Made by a program: the position numbers and the translations under genes
NCBI RefSeq assembly: GCF_901709675.1
Contig: NC_051096.1
Location: forward strand, 2,631,001-2,695,000
Direction of reading: 5' to 3'
Length of the DNA: 64,000 nucleotides
Source of the DNA: Syngnathus acus
Lineage: Eukaryota > Chordata > Actinopteri > Syngnathiformes > Syngnathidae
Shown here: positions 31,291 through 45,100 of the stretch, in pieces
Layout of the letters: the number at the start of each line of letters is the position of its first letter
Numbering within the stretch: the stretch's first letter is position 1
The notes under the pieces: model-generated
Databases searched by the model: none
What the model was told of the DNA's origin: nothing
What the model saw: only the letters and a program-made list of their open reading frames with translations

Positions 31291-34200
31291 CGAGATAAGT
31301 GACCCATTTACAATGTTTACTTGAAATTAATTGTGTATAGAAAATGTACAAATTGAATTTTCAATTCTGATATATATTCTGATAATATTCCATTTTTTTC
31401 TATGTACAAAAATGTACAAGTAGAATTTTTAATTCTGATATATATTCTGATATTATTTTTTTTAATATCCAAAGTCAGTGTATTTGATAAATTAAAAATG
31501 TACTTTTATAAATAAATAAAATGTAATAATTTAGTTTAGCAAAATTTTAACTTTGGTACTATACCTGCATAAAATTACCTAGTTTGACAAAAGTCTAATG
31601 TTGAGCAAAAATAAAACTGACAAAAAAAATATTTTATGATTATTAATTCAAAATACTATATCATGTATTTTAGACAAAAAGGCAAAAAAATAAATAAATA
31701 AAAATCAAAACTGACAAAAAAAAATAAAACTGGCAAAAAATATAAAACTGGCAAAAATAAAACTGACAAAAAAATTATTTTATGATTATTAATTCAAAAT
31801 ACTATATCATGTATTTTAGACAAAAGTCTAATGTTGAGCAAGAATAAAACTAACAAAATAAATGTGTTTTATGATTATTAATTCAAAATACTATATCATA
31901 CATTTTAAACTCTTGCTAACGTTAGCACACATAAACTTTGTCCATCACACAGAAAATAAATTTTTCTAATAATTTTTACCATTGCTGGGCTTGGGTGCTC
32001 GATGCAAGTTGCTACTGATTGTGTTAAAGTCGTCGGCGTCCAGTGTGTGGGAGCAGTTGAAGTGGGGACTTCTGCCAACCACCACGGCATCCTGACAAAA
32101 AAAACAAAAACATAATAAGAACAAAATATGAAAGGGGAAGTCAAGCCCCGAATTTTCTGTGCAATAAAATGTTGGATGTTCTACCACTAGTCTAAAAAGT
32201 CTGCACAGAATATCTCACAAGGAACATTTTGGCCAGGCGCTGTTGACGTCTTACCTCCACTCGGACCTTCTTGTCATCATACTGGTGGGACAGGGATGGT
32301 GGTGCGTAGATCATGGGCATAATGCCCATGCCGTTGTCCACCAAGGTCACGTTGGACACGGTGATGCTCATGATGGTCTGGGAGGAGCATGATGATGTCA
32401 TAAATAAGAAAAAACATCAAGAGCAGGAAGTGACAAGTTGATACCTGGAAGTAGATTCCATAGTCAAAGTTCCTCCAGATGAAGAAGTCACGAATGAGCG
32501 AGCACTGGGGGAGCCCGTCGCTGTTCATGAAGACGCCAAAGAGACCGCTGTGAGCCTCGTTGTGAGACCACGCCTCGTTGTTGTTGGGGAAACCTGCACG
32601 GGATCGCGTCACGTCTTGGAGGATGTTTGTTTTGAAAATATGGACAAATGGGTCGGTCTTACCAGGACACGGCTCGCCATCAATGCGGAAGGCGACCCGC
32701 TCGTAGCCCGCGGCGATGTTGTCCTGCATCACAATGTCTGTGCCTTCATTCACCTGATGCCAAGAAGAAGAATTTTTTTTTTTACCGCCTCAACTTTAAA
32801 GTGATTTGACATTTTGGACTAACCTTGAAGGCGGCGCTCCAGTCAATGTTAAATTCCTCCCTTCTGTCCTGATACGACCCGGGCCACAAAGTCATGATGA
32901 CCAGGTTCCTTCTCAGGATGATCCTATTGCCCCACACTCTGATCCCTAGACCAGCATCATGACAGACCTTGAGACTTTTTTTTTTCAGTTCAACTGACTA
33001 AGATTTAGGATTTACCGTCGCCCACAGTGTGGTGGATGACGTTGTCGTCGATAGCCATGTCGTCCGATCCGAACACGCCGATGGCCGGAGAGAAGCCATC
33101 GTGGAAAGAGCAGCCCTGAATATACGAGTCGCTGGCCTGGAAGACCACAAAGTTGAAGACGCTTTAGGAAAATGACAATTGAGCGGACAACATTTGCACG
33201 TACCTGTCCCAGGTCTAAGAAAGCCACCGAATATCGTGGGTCATACTCGTCAGTCCAGCCTTCTTGACCGGATTGGAAGAACTCCACATTCAGGAGTTGA
33301 GCCGTGCCTAGAAGAACAGTGAGACTATTAGAGCAAATGTTTTGGGACGCGTCATCAATAAAGCAACCATCAAGTTCTTCAAGAAGGCAAGAACTGTATG
33401 GCTGATGTCCCAAACTACCATCACAATGAAGTTTTAAGACATTTAGGCTTTCTTCTCTAACCTCTGAAGTCTGTTCCTGCCCAGGAGAAAGCGCCGACCA
33501 GCAATCGGGCGCCAAACGATTCAGCCATCATGTCGGGGTATTCGTCGCCGATGATCTTGATGTTCCTGGTCAGGAGGCCAACGTCTGCCGCGAGCCTGTA
33601 AGACCGCGACGTCCCCTCGATGGAGTGGACCTCACCTGAAATGGGAGGTGGAGGCAAAGTCCAAATCTGAGCGTTTAGCGCTAATTGATGTCAGTTTCTG
33701 CGTTCAACTGACCGACGTGAGTGTGGCTCAGTGGACGGGTCAAGGTAAGGATGCGGCCGTCCATGGACACGGCAGCTATCTCTCGCTTCTCCGTCTCCCA
33801 CACGCTGTAGCTGGTGGTGGAGATGACCACCTCCTCACCAGGCTGTGCACAGGAAGTACTTGAAGACCAACTAACTGAAAAGAAATTGAACAAGCAAACA
33901 GAGCAAAAGAGAGACGGACCATCCAGTCGACAGGCTCCACCAGGTTGAGCGTACTGGACCCAGCGTCGGCTGTGGTGGCGAGCTTGGTGTGATACGAGCT
34001 GCGTGGTTCTCCGTAAAGCTCCAGGGTACCAAACACCCCCAGCACCTTGGATCCCAGATTGGGACCGTTTGGCAGAGGCCAGTCAGGGGTGCTGTGGTTC
34101 CCTCTCAGTCTGATGTGCAGATCCCCAGTGAAGGGTTCGTCCTCCCAGCCTGCCAGCAGCCTGCCGCCCTGGAACACCAGCACACATCATGGCAGCTTCC

Positions 34201-37200
34201 TGATGGCCATGAGAACCGCCGCTTTGACCTCTACCTGGATGACAATGTAGACTGCGTCAATGACGACCGTGTGGTTCTGAGTCACGGCCCGAGCTGGACG
34301 ATTGGACGAGGTGTTGGAGGGTTGTGGGACCTCCAGGACTCCAAAGATGACCAGTTTGTTAAGGGGAGGTGTGTTGCTATCCAAGACCACCCAAGTTCCT
34401 GCGCATGAATGGACCAGGAACGTGACATTACTGTCTACAAATCCAACGCTCCTGTTGGCTTGTCCCATTAAGGATGGCCAGCGTGAATCTCTCCCAAACG
34501 TTTTACGACACTCGAATGCAACATTACCTGGCGGGATGACCACATCAGCGCCCTCTGCTGGCGCACTGAAGGCATTGTCAGCCGAGCTCTCCCAGAACAA
34601 CGTGTTGGACCACAGACTGCAAAGTACGCGGTACACATCAAGATCATGCCGTCACCAAGCTCTGGAGCGTTCCATGTGATCGTACATGAAGTCGTCGGGT
34701 CGATGAGTGGGCGGCGGGGGTATGGTGGCGGGCGGCGGCGGGATGCAATTCTCAAAGAAGCAACGATAGACTTGGAAGTTCACCGCGACGTCCTTTGAGG
34801 AAGGATCCACACTGCTGCGACGCCTGCGCTGGCTCGTCTTGCCTGACACTGAAGGAATGAACACCGTGATGATCAGTCTGGTTCAGAGTTCAGTTCCTCC
34901 TTTTGAACAAACCAATCAAAGCAGGCCTCACCCATGTAAAACAGGTTGTTATCGTCCAGGTACCAGTCACCGTTGGAGTTTGAACTGTAGTTGAGCGGCG
35001 ACGACGAGGCGTTCCTCTCATCCACGATACTGACCCTATCTGGATTCTGGCTGAAGTTGTGGTGGATGATGATAAATTGATCGAACTACAAGACAGAATG
35101 CTGGAGAGTCAAGGCAAAGCGTCATCATCATTCCAGACCTTGATGAGGATGTGTACCTCAAAGCCGTAGAAAGTTGCTTTATAGCTGATATTTGTGAGTT
35201 GATCGGCATTGTCTAAGTGCATTTTGAGCGTCTGGCCTGAAGGTAGCAGACCCATCCAGCCATACTTGTGGGTCAATCTCTTCTTCAAGTAGGGGATCAC
35301 CGTAGTGCCTTCAAAACCAAGCATGAAACAAATCATCTGGTGCGTTCGTCACGTCTGGCAAGACGCTAGCACAGAGCTAGACACAATACCATGCGAGTTG
35401 GTCAACACCAGATCGTGGGACTGCAAGGAAGACGGCGTGGGATTGTTGAGGCCCATGCGATGGAAATTGACCGTTTGGTCACATACAGCTCCGGGGAACA
35501 CCAAACTAAACTCTGCACTCTCGGAGCAATGCGCCGGGTCAAGCAGGCCGTTCATCGGAATCACCTTATGGTTGATGTTCCCTGGAAAAGAACGGCCCAA
35601 AGTTGACCTGCTGGGGAGTGGTTCTCAACCTGGGTCCTCGGGCATACCTGTGAGCGAGCCGTCCAGGTCCACCAGCTGTACCTCGTGCTCCCACCTGAAG
35701 GCGGCCTTGTTGGGCGAGTTCATGAACTGGAGTCCACTTAGGCGCACCGTCCAGCCGCCGCAGCGATCCACGCACGTCCCGTCAATTTTGGTCACTCCGA
35801 TGGCTGCGCAGGAGTCGCGGTCAAAGTTCAAGAATTTGGTACCCGCCACACTCATGCCATCGTCGAACGGCGCGATGACGCCACGATGCGTGCAGTAGTC
35901 TCCGCCCAGTCCGAGCTCGTCCACGTGGCCCACGATGGTGGAGTTGAACAACCCAGCGCCGCCGTCCTCCCCAAAGCCGCTCACCGCCCATGAGAGGATG
36001 AGTTTGCCTTCTAGCCCGGCTTTCTCGTTGTTAACCGCGAGCAAATCCACAAACTGCACGGCACCGACGTTGACCCACTCAGCTCCTTTCTCGCAGTTCC
36101 AGGCGGTGAGGCCCCGGAAGACGGCGGGTTCGGGCGTGGTGGAACGGCAACCGCCGTCCTTCATGGGGAAAAAGTCCTGGAAGATCCAGATGCCAAACCA
36201 GCCTTGAGAGTGCACCGTGTTGTTGTGGAACTCGCCGAGGGGAACCTTCTTCTGGCAGATGTTTGGGTCAAAGGAGGGCCCATCGGGGTGCTCGTGCATG
36301 CGGTACCAGAAACCAAAGTGGGTGCCTCCTGCCGCGACATTGTGCCGGATGATGTTGTTGGGATTGGTGACCCAGTAGGCGGCGGGCGTGACGTCGTCGT
36401 TCAGCAGGCTGCTGCTCTGCCTGACAAACACGGCCAGATTGTACTGCAGGATGTTCTCCGTTTCGATGCCGTCCTCGATAAAGAAGGCGCCGCCCCTGAC
36501 GTTGAAGATGATATTGTGTTCCACCAGCAGCTGATGGGTCTTGTGGATGGTCACGGCCCGGTTGAACGTCTTGTGGATGGAACACCCACGCACGTATGAT
36601 TGGTACTCAAGGTTTCCCATCAGATGCCAATGGATGGGGTAGCGACCCAGCCTGAAGGCCTGCCCCGCGTGGTAGATCTGAAGAAGCAGACCGTGTCAAA
36701 AGGTCAAGGTTGGGAAAGACTACCAGAAGAACAGGCTCCTTCAGGTCAGAAAAATCGGCAGGGCTGCTGGTACCTCAACGTAGGTCAACCTGCCAACGGC
36801 GAGACCCTCGCTTGGTCGGGGAGCGTGGAACATGATGCCGACGCCAAACTCATCGCTGCCCACCTCTTCCCCAAACTTTCCTTGGAAGCAAGTTTGGGTG
36901 CTGAACTCTCCTGCAAGAAGTCGTCAATTTCACAATCAGTTTCTCTCGTTCGACACGACGTTTACTTTACGGCCAGAGCAAAACAAGACCTGTGTTGAAA
37001 CCATCCGGGCAAGCCTCGATGTCTTCCTGCCACTCCACGTTTTGGGAGCCTCGCACCACAACGTTCCTGGTCAGCAGACCCACCTCCGCCCGGGCTTCAA
37101 AGGCCGTTCCATCAGGCAGAGTGACGGATATCCCGAGGTGGGAATACTCGAGGGGTTCGGTCAGGGTGATCGTTTGACCGTCGGCCGACACGCTTGCGAT

Positions 37201-40200
37201 GATCTTCACTTCGTTCTCCCTCTGACTGTGCCTGGAAGAAGACAGCAAGTCAAAATTTTGGTTTCCAGACCCTTTGATCAACATTCAAGGAAACTCTAAG
37301 GTGTTTTGCTTTGTACATAAGTTGTTTGCTTGTTTTAAAACAACTAGAAGCTAATTTTGAAGAAGTGCTCATCTTGTTTTGCCGACATCTACCTGTGGCC
37401 GGTAGAGGCAATGACGATCTCATCTCCCGCTTGCCAAGTCACCGCCTTCATTAGGGTCAATGTCGAGGAGTTTGCATCCGCCGTCTGAGCCAGGCGGGTC
37501 CAGACAACTGGAACGGGTTTACCTTCAGGAACAGAAAGACAGTTTCGTATTTAGTTGGACCCAAAAGTGGTCACAAATGAGTTTGGTTTCCCTACCGTGC
37601 AAGTCCAGGGTGCCCTCCCTGATTGCCAGCGTCTTGGCGCCGTACACGGGAAGTTCAATGGAGCGTGGATGCCCGTGCAGCGTAATGATGGCTTTATGCT
37701 GGAACGGTGCCCCGACCCGGCCCACCTGGAGCAACCCGCCGTCGGTGATGAGGATGTTTTCTGCCTGCAGCTCAATGTCAGCCTCGTCGAACACCAGCGT
37801 GCCCCCTGAACACAAACCAGGTCTTAACAAGACAATCTAGGCCAGCACTGTCCGGATCTTTCTTGACCCCTTCGGAAATTTTTTTTCTTACCACCCCATG
37901 AAAACAAGTTTGACACCTTTACTCCCTTTTTTTTGGTCACACCTTGAATTAGAAGCATTTTGAGCACAGGGGTGCTGGTGTCCAAGAGGATGGTCTGTCC
38001 TTTGGTGACAACAGCCAAGGAACCCGTCTCGGGCGGAGGCAGCCCCCCCCATGTGTATTTGGATGACCACACATCAATGTAGAAGTAAGAGGCATTGTCC
38101 TAAAGTAAAAACCAGATGATGATGTCATCACTTGCCCAAACAGAGTCATCCCACTCTCAAAGAAGACAAGTATACCGTCTTGGCGACGCCCTGGCCTCTG
38201 ATGTTAACCAGCACGACGGTTTCCTGAGACTGGCGTTGGGCGCCGGTGATGCACACAACGTGCGTATCGTTGGATGATTGGACGTCACACACGGAGCCGG
38301 CGATGGTCACGTTGACCTCATTCGGGTCGGTGCTGGGATGTCAGAAAACAGAAGATCAGTCCAAATATTGCCCGTTGTCACGTTGCATGTTGCCTTAACT
38401 GCACCTGAAACCGGAGCCACTGATGGTTAGCGTGGTGCCTCCGGCGGTACCTCCCCTCCGCGGCGACACCTCCGTGATCACGGGTGTGAGCTGGCTTTTG
38501 TACGTGAAGCCGTTTGACATGTTGACAGCATCCAGTGTGTTAAGTACAGCTACCGTGCAGTTCATCTCCTCATCCGTGCCTGAGTGAAAACATCGGAGAG
38601 AAGAATGTCTCCTCATCCGTGACGTCTTATTGTCACTGTCGCGGCAGACTGCATTCCTGCAGTCTGGTACATGATGGATTTCGCCATTTGAGTGGAACTC
38701 CAAAGAGAACCAGCATGTTCACAATTCACATTGTTGCTTAAATGCATAGAATGTATAAAGTGGTGACAAAACAAGTGATGGAAACATTTGCGTGTGAGGA
38801 AAAGCACGACCTGAGGCACTGGAGCAATTAAGTGAAGAGCACATGTTAAAAATATTGCCTTTAACTGTTCTGTGTCAAACTCATTTTTTTCGTGGGCCGC
38901 ATTGTAGTCATAGCTTCTTTCGGAGGGCCATTATGACTGTCAACCCAAATAAATGTATGAGTACCTCATATTATATAGAGTAAAAGCTACGAAACAAACT
39001 GACAAATAACTCCTTTTCAAATCAGACGAGTAAAAACTGGTCAAATATTTAAAAAAAAAGATATTAAAAGTGAAGACAATTTGCAATTCTAGTAATGACA
39101 CACGAATTTGATGTACAATTTGTCTTCGCGGGCCACATAAAATGATGGGGCGGGCCGTATCTGGCCCTCGGGCCTTGAGTTTGACATCTGCTTCACAGTG
39201 CTGACATTTTGGCTCGGTAATGGAAAATTTCATGTCCATACCGTTATTGTACGGTGATAGGCAGTAAAGGTGCGTGGACGTGGATGCTTCTCGGTTGACC
39301 TCACACTCTTCATCACAAATCAGCACCATAGAATTAAGCGGGTCAAAGCCAGAACCCTGGATAGTCAGCTCGGCACCACCGCCAAAACTTCCTGGAGAGG
39401 AGACCAAAGAGTCAAGTCAGCACTTGTGACGGCTGTGCCCGAGTTGAATGCTTACCCTCGTTAGGCTCCACGCTGCCAAGTGTCAGTTCATAACGGAACG
39501 TGACATTTGAGCGAGCGTAACCTTTGAGGTGGTGGTAGAGCATGACCGGGTAGTTCCCGCCTGGGTTTTCCCCAACAGTGCATTCCACCCGGTTGTCCGC
39601 CAGCGTGAGAACGTCGCAAGTCACATTGTTGACCGTGACGGTCACCTGCGTTTTGTTCGTGCCCAAGCCAGACCCGTTCAGTGCAATTGTAGAACCGCTA
39701 GGACCTACGATAAAAACAAACATGAGGGGTGAAATGTTGAGGAGGTTTTGACAGCTGGATCTTCAAGACCAGGGACGCACCAATGGCAGGACTGATGGAG
39801 CTGAGGATGGGGGTCTGGCTTGCAGAGTAGGTAAAGTTGAGAGGGGGATATTCCACATCTAAGACCTGGATGTGGACTAAGACCAGTCCCTCGTCGTGAG
39901 GAGGCGTCTGGCATCGAAGACTTCCGGGCGTCACCTCTTCAATCTCGCATGCTTTGTTGTCAACCATTACGCTAGTGTTCCCCGGGAGGAAGCCGTTCCC
40001 GATGATCTGGAGCCAGGTGCCCCCCTCCAGGCTGCCCTCAGCGGGACTCAGAGAGGCTTGAGCCAGACTGCTCAGCGTGACCTCTCCGGACGCCAAGCCT
40101 TTACTTCTCACAATCACTTGAACAGCATGCAGTCCCGCAGGAAGAGCTTCGATCTTCGCTTCGATGGCGTCGTCAACGACGGCGGTGACTTGCAACCAGA

Positions 40201-42093
40201 TGCCTCCGACTAAAACCGCGACATCCTGAATGTCAACACCAAAGCCCGCCCCGGAAATTGTGACGTTGGTGGCCTGGTTGATGGCGTCAGGAGAAACGGC
40301 TGTGACATTTGGAGTGACGGATGACGTGTACAGGAAGGAGCAGTCTGAGGAACAGGAACTCTGGATCCCTCCCCAATGAAAGACGACGTGGCCTTCATGC
40401 GGCTGAGACGGGCTGGTGTCACACACCACCGAGGTGTAATTGACTGACACCAAGGAACACGGTTCACCAGCAACGGTGAAAAGGCCCTCAGAGAAACCGG
40501 AGCCTTGGATGGAGAGCCGGGTGTGGCCGGTGGAGCTGCCTTCAGAAGGCCATACCGAGTCAACAACAGGCAGAACGACAAAGCGGCGCTCCAACTCCTT
40601 GGCCACGGCGATGACGGCGCGGCCCAAGTTGTTGACTTTCATCTTGATGGGTAAAGCAACACCGATTGGCAGACTGTTATTGACGCTCAGCTGGCAGAAA
40701 ATCTCCGACTGGTTGCTGTTGATGACATGGCAGGGCTCATCCCCGACCTTCACCTGCATGACATGAGGAGAGATGCTTCATACTCTCCAAGCCATGACCA
40801 AGGAAGTTGGAAGGAGGACAATACCACAAACCTCCAGAGCGCAGGTCACATTGGTGAGACGTTCCCCCTGGATATGAATGACTTGGTGGTACGAGCCCTG
40901 ATTGGGCGAGATAGACCGGACGACAGGGGTGAAGCAGGCCGAGGTGCTGAAGGAGACGGCCTCACTCGACACATTAGTCTCACTGCAGTCCGGCGTGGCG
41001 ACACACTCATGTGTTGACCTAGAAATGCGATGAGACTCTGCGGGCAGAAGACAAAGACGATTAGAGCGCTCTATACCAAATGTGCTATAAAATATCTTCA
41101 TACTACTTGTCACGTGTCGGCCGTCCACGCCCTGGACTTGAACTTTGACATCCTTGTTGCTGGCGACCCGGTCCACCACTCTCACCACCCCGCGTAGCTC
41201 CAACTTATTATTCTCGTCGATGTAGCCGCTGCTGTAGTAATACACACCGGGGATGGTGAAACTGTAGCTGAAGTAACCTGCGGGGAGGGGACAAATGGGT
41301 CAGGTCCTTCTTTGGAAAGAACAGTTGATCTAACAGCTCACCATACGCATAGAAAATTGCTCTCATATTACAACAGCATATTATGGAGCTCCCCTACCTC
41401 GGGGTTTGGTTTTTTTTTCAAGTAAATGCATTCTATACCATTCCCAGGCTTTGGCTCTCCGCTGGAGAACATCACGTCCTCCTCCTCATCAGTGGCACTA
41501 CCGGGGCTGGGAACGTGATGGACGCCGATCCGGAAAGTACTTTGGAACATAGGTACGGTCCACCTCCACGTGACCATATCTCCGACCTTCACGTTAATGG
41601 AAGGCGGGTCCCAAGAGTACCCCTGACCATAAACTGGACAACACAGAGACAAGTGTTGGTTAAACATGTAGTATTGTTTTGTGGTTAATATTTCATTCCA
41701 TGTCAAGTCGGTGTCCAATTATGGGAGAGAGACACGTGTCTTTGTGACATAAGTGGTTGGTGACAGTTTTCTTGCCCTAAGCACTTTTCTGAAAGTGAAT
41801 CCAATTGTGGTTCACTTGACATGTGAACAAAGAGAAGGGAGGGGCAAACCTACCGGGGTGAACACCCTGGTTGGTGACAATGTGGGTCTCCTCCTGTGAC
41901 TGCAGCAGGCAGCGTAACTCGTTCGCTGAGGCCACCTGCACCTCGCATTCGGATTCACCTGTCGCACGTGTGCACGAAAAAAAAAACTAAATGGGTTGAT
42001 GTTTTTAACAGATTCAGAAAATGCTAAAAAAAATATTCCAATTAAATAAAAATTGTTATGCAGCTAATATTGTTTCCGTAAATAAAAATGAAA

Positions 42094-42124
<31 letters not shown>

Positions 42125-45100
42125 AATGAAAATTTAATAAAGAATAAAAATGCATATCAATATTTGTAGTCATTTTAATAAATAAATAATAAATAAATAA
42201 TAAATAAATAATAAATAAATAATAAATAAATAATAAATAAAACAATTAAAATTAAAATTAAATAAAAAACAAAAATGCATATCAATATTTGTAGTCATTT
42301 TAATAAATAAATAATGAATCAATAATAAATACATAATAAATTAAAAAATTTAAATTAAATAAAAAATGCCTATCAGTATTTGTAGTCATTTTAATAAGAT
42401 AAATACTAGATAATGTAAACAATTTATTCAATTGTTTATTTTGTCAACAAGTATATAAAATAACATAAAATATATACTCTTAAATGTTTCATTGATTAAA
42501 TATAATGAAGACAAATCAAAATAACCCCAATCAAGCATCATCTCAATGACTTACCGAAATATACTTTGTTGTCGGATACGTTTTGGCTGAAACCAGCTCC
42601 CGAAACGGTCACCTGGGTTCCTCCCATCAATGAGCCCGTCGTCGGGGAGATGCTGTGAACTTCCAGGACGTATTCGATCCTGGCGTCCACGCCGTTGCTA
42701 TGGAAACCAATCAAACTGCTTTTTTCCCCAAATCCTTTTTGTTTCATTTTCATATGCTTTTATTTTACCTGGTCTGAGGGTAGCCCTTGTTTCCAACCTG
42801 CACGTGCACATCATGCAGGCCGGCTGGCAACATGGGCAGCAGGCAGGTGATGTTTGTGGAAGTCCACTGCTCGATCTGGCACTCCATTTCACCCACGTAC
42901 ACCTTGCTATCATTGGCTGGCTCACCCAGATTTGACCCCAACACGGTGAGAACGCGACGTCCTGACAAGATAACCACACACACACACACACACGTGAGCT
43001 ATTTTTTCCACCTCCACGTCGCTCCTGTCAGCCGAATAATTGTCATTGTGGGCTAATTACGCGTTGCTAAAGTGCGGTGCTTAGTACCTACAAACACACA
43101 TAAGAAAAAAAACAGTAATGAGAAAACCCTTTGAGGTGAACCAACGTTCATTCTTGGGTTGTGATTCCTCGAAGGTGATTGTTTACCTGCTCAGGTATGT
43201 AATTACTGGAGATGTTTATGAGAGACATATAATTAACAACAATGGCAGGGCAGAAAGACACGTTGATGATTTGAACTACCAAATCATGACATAATAATAA
43301 TCAACAACAGACATCTGTTGGCAGGTTGCATGGGAATCAGGACTTACCAAAGACAGTGGTCTCGGTGGGACTCAGGTCAGTTATCTGAGGTGTCAGGGTG
43401 AGGTCAAAGTTGAAGGTGTCGTTTGCCTCCTTGCTCATGTTGCCCACGCTGACTGCAACCGTCTGCGAGCCCACACTCCCCTAATCCATGCAAGAAACCA
43501 CTCAGAACCTCGTTTGGGATATTTTCCATTTTGGAATGTGACAACTCACTGCTGGCGTTCTGCATTTGAGCTCTGTGGGACTTGCGTGGACCACCTGGCA
43601 CATCGCGCCACCAACAGTGACGTTGGTGTCCTGGCTGAAGCCGAAGCCCGTCACGGTCAAAAGTGTTCCCCCTTGGACACACACACAAGAAATAAATTTT
43701 GAAGTCACGACTTGTTCTTTTGCCTGCGTGAGTCGGACCACGAGTTGAGGTGTACCTGCAGTGCTCCCAGACGTCGGGGAGAAAGACGAGACGATGAGCT
43801 GGTAGGTGAAGTTGAGGACGCTACCGCCTACAAAACGAGGACAACCCAAGGAGGGGAAGTTGATCCACACGGGGACAGTACCCGCGCCGGCACTTCCCAG
43901 TCGGCACACAAGGCGTTCCGCTGCGACAAAGGCCCTCTTGGTTAGTCTTTCGGTCATTGAGTTTGGTTTGACTAAACGGCTTCTGGATTCACCTGAGATG
44001 TCTTCCACCACACATGGTGCTTCTCCTACCATGACGGAAGCATTTTCATTGCTGAAGCCAGTCCCGGTTACCGTCAAAAGGGTCCCCAGTCCAATAGATC
44101 CTGGTCAAGTCGGGCATTTTCCATTCATTTGTTTGGATTGAATCAGCGGTACTAACTAGATCTCGTAGACCAGAATCAAGTCCCATCACTGAGTTTTGAG
44201 CAAATTACCTTGAGATGGGCTGATTCCACTCACTGTTGGTGTCTTCTCATCCAACCATTCAAAGCCACAGTCGCCGGAACACTTTGAGGGAATTCCGTTG
44301 ATGTAAACCTCCACCTGTGAGAATGTCAAGAAGTTCTCAGGGATAAGGTTTGGATTTGGACCTCATCCAGGAATGCATTGTCCAACAAGTTTGATCATAC
44401 CTGCGGTTTGGTCTCCCCAACTCGGAAGAAGTCTCCCGTCAAACTCGATATCATCAGTCCTCCTTTCTTCTTTTCGATGGCCCAAATAACCACGTCGATG
44501 CCCTCGAGTGAAGAACCGTCGAACTGCAAGGGAGGCTGGTCTCCTGGCTGGGTCAGCCACTCTACCACCCACTTGGGTCTCTTGCACGTTCCGACGTATC
44601 TGACATCAACCACGCCCATACCGGAGATTCCCTCCAGGGCGTACTTCAGGTCTTCTGCGCTGATGCCCACGGACAAACCTGAGAACAAGTGCTGGTCAAG
44701 CAACTTCGTTGGGCCTGGGTTTGTGTTTCTAGAAGTTCAGTTGGGCTACCTTCGATACGCTGTCCATGCATCTCCACATCAAACGAGCCCGTCACAGCTG
44801 GAGTGGCTTTGTGGATACGATTGACGCTGATCTTTGCTTCCCCTTCCTGAAACTCGTTCATATCCTCGCTACTGTTGGACATCTTCAAATGGACCAAAAG
44901 GAAGAAGATTCAACCAAGGCTGAAATGCTGCGCTGACATTTATCTGGAGCTCTTTTGAAGAGTTACCTGCAGGAAGCCAACGTCTATGAGCGGGAAGTCA
45001 AATGCGCAGTCCATCGAAATAGCCGTGATCTCGTAGCAAATCTGCGAAGCGTTTGACTTGATCTCTTTCACAACCGAGAACTCTTGGAAGGTACGACCAG

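Larger units (their letters stand above)
38175..44410 (-). other. pkhd1l1: pkhd1l1 IPT/TIG array
   Basis: Successive immunoglobulin-like IPT/TIG repeats show the motif '..SP..GS..GGT.LTI.G.GF' many times: [18 protein letters not shown] (about 44050), [17 protein letters not shown] (43650), [17 protein letters not shown] (42950), [19 protein letters not shown] (42600), [17 protein letters not shown] (about 40520), [16 protein letters not shown] (about 40010), [17 protein letters not shown] (about 39690), [16 protein letters not shown] (39370) and [12 protein letters not shown] (38430). N-glycosylation sequons are frequent. The array is interrupted by the cupredoxin-like segment. Confidence 0.88.

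Noticed and set aside
42042-42245. 67-residue minus frame of LFIYYLF repeats
   Set aside because: A translation of (AAAT)n microsatellite DNA.
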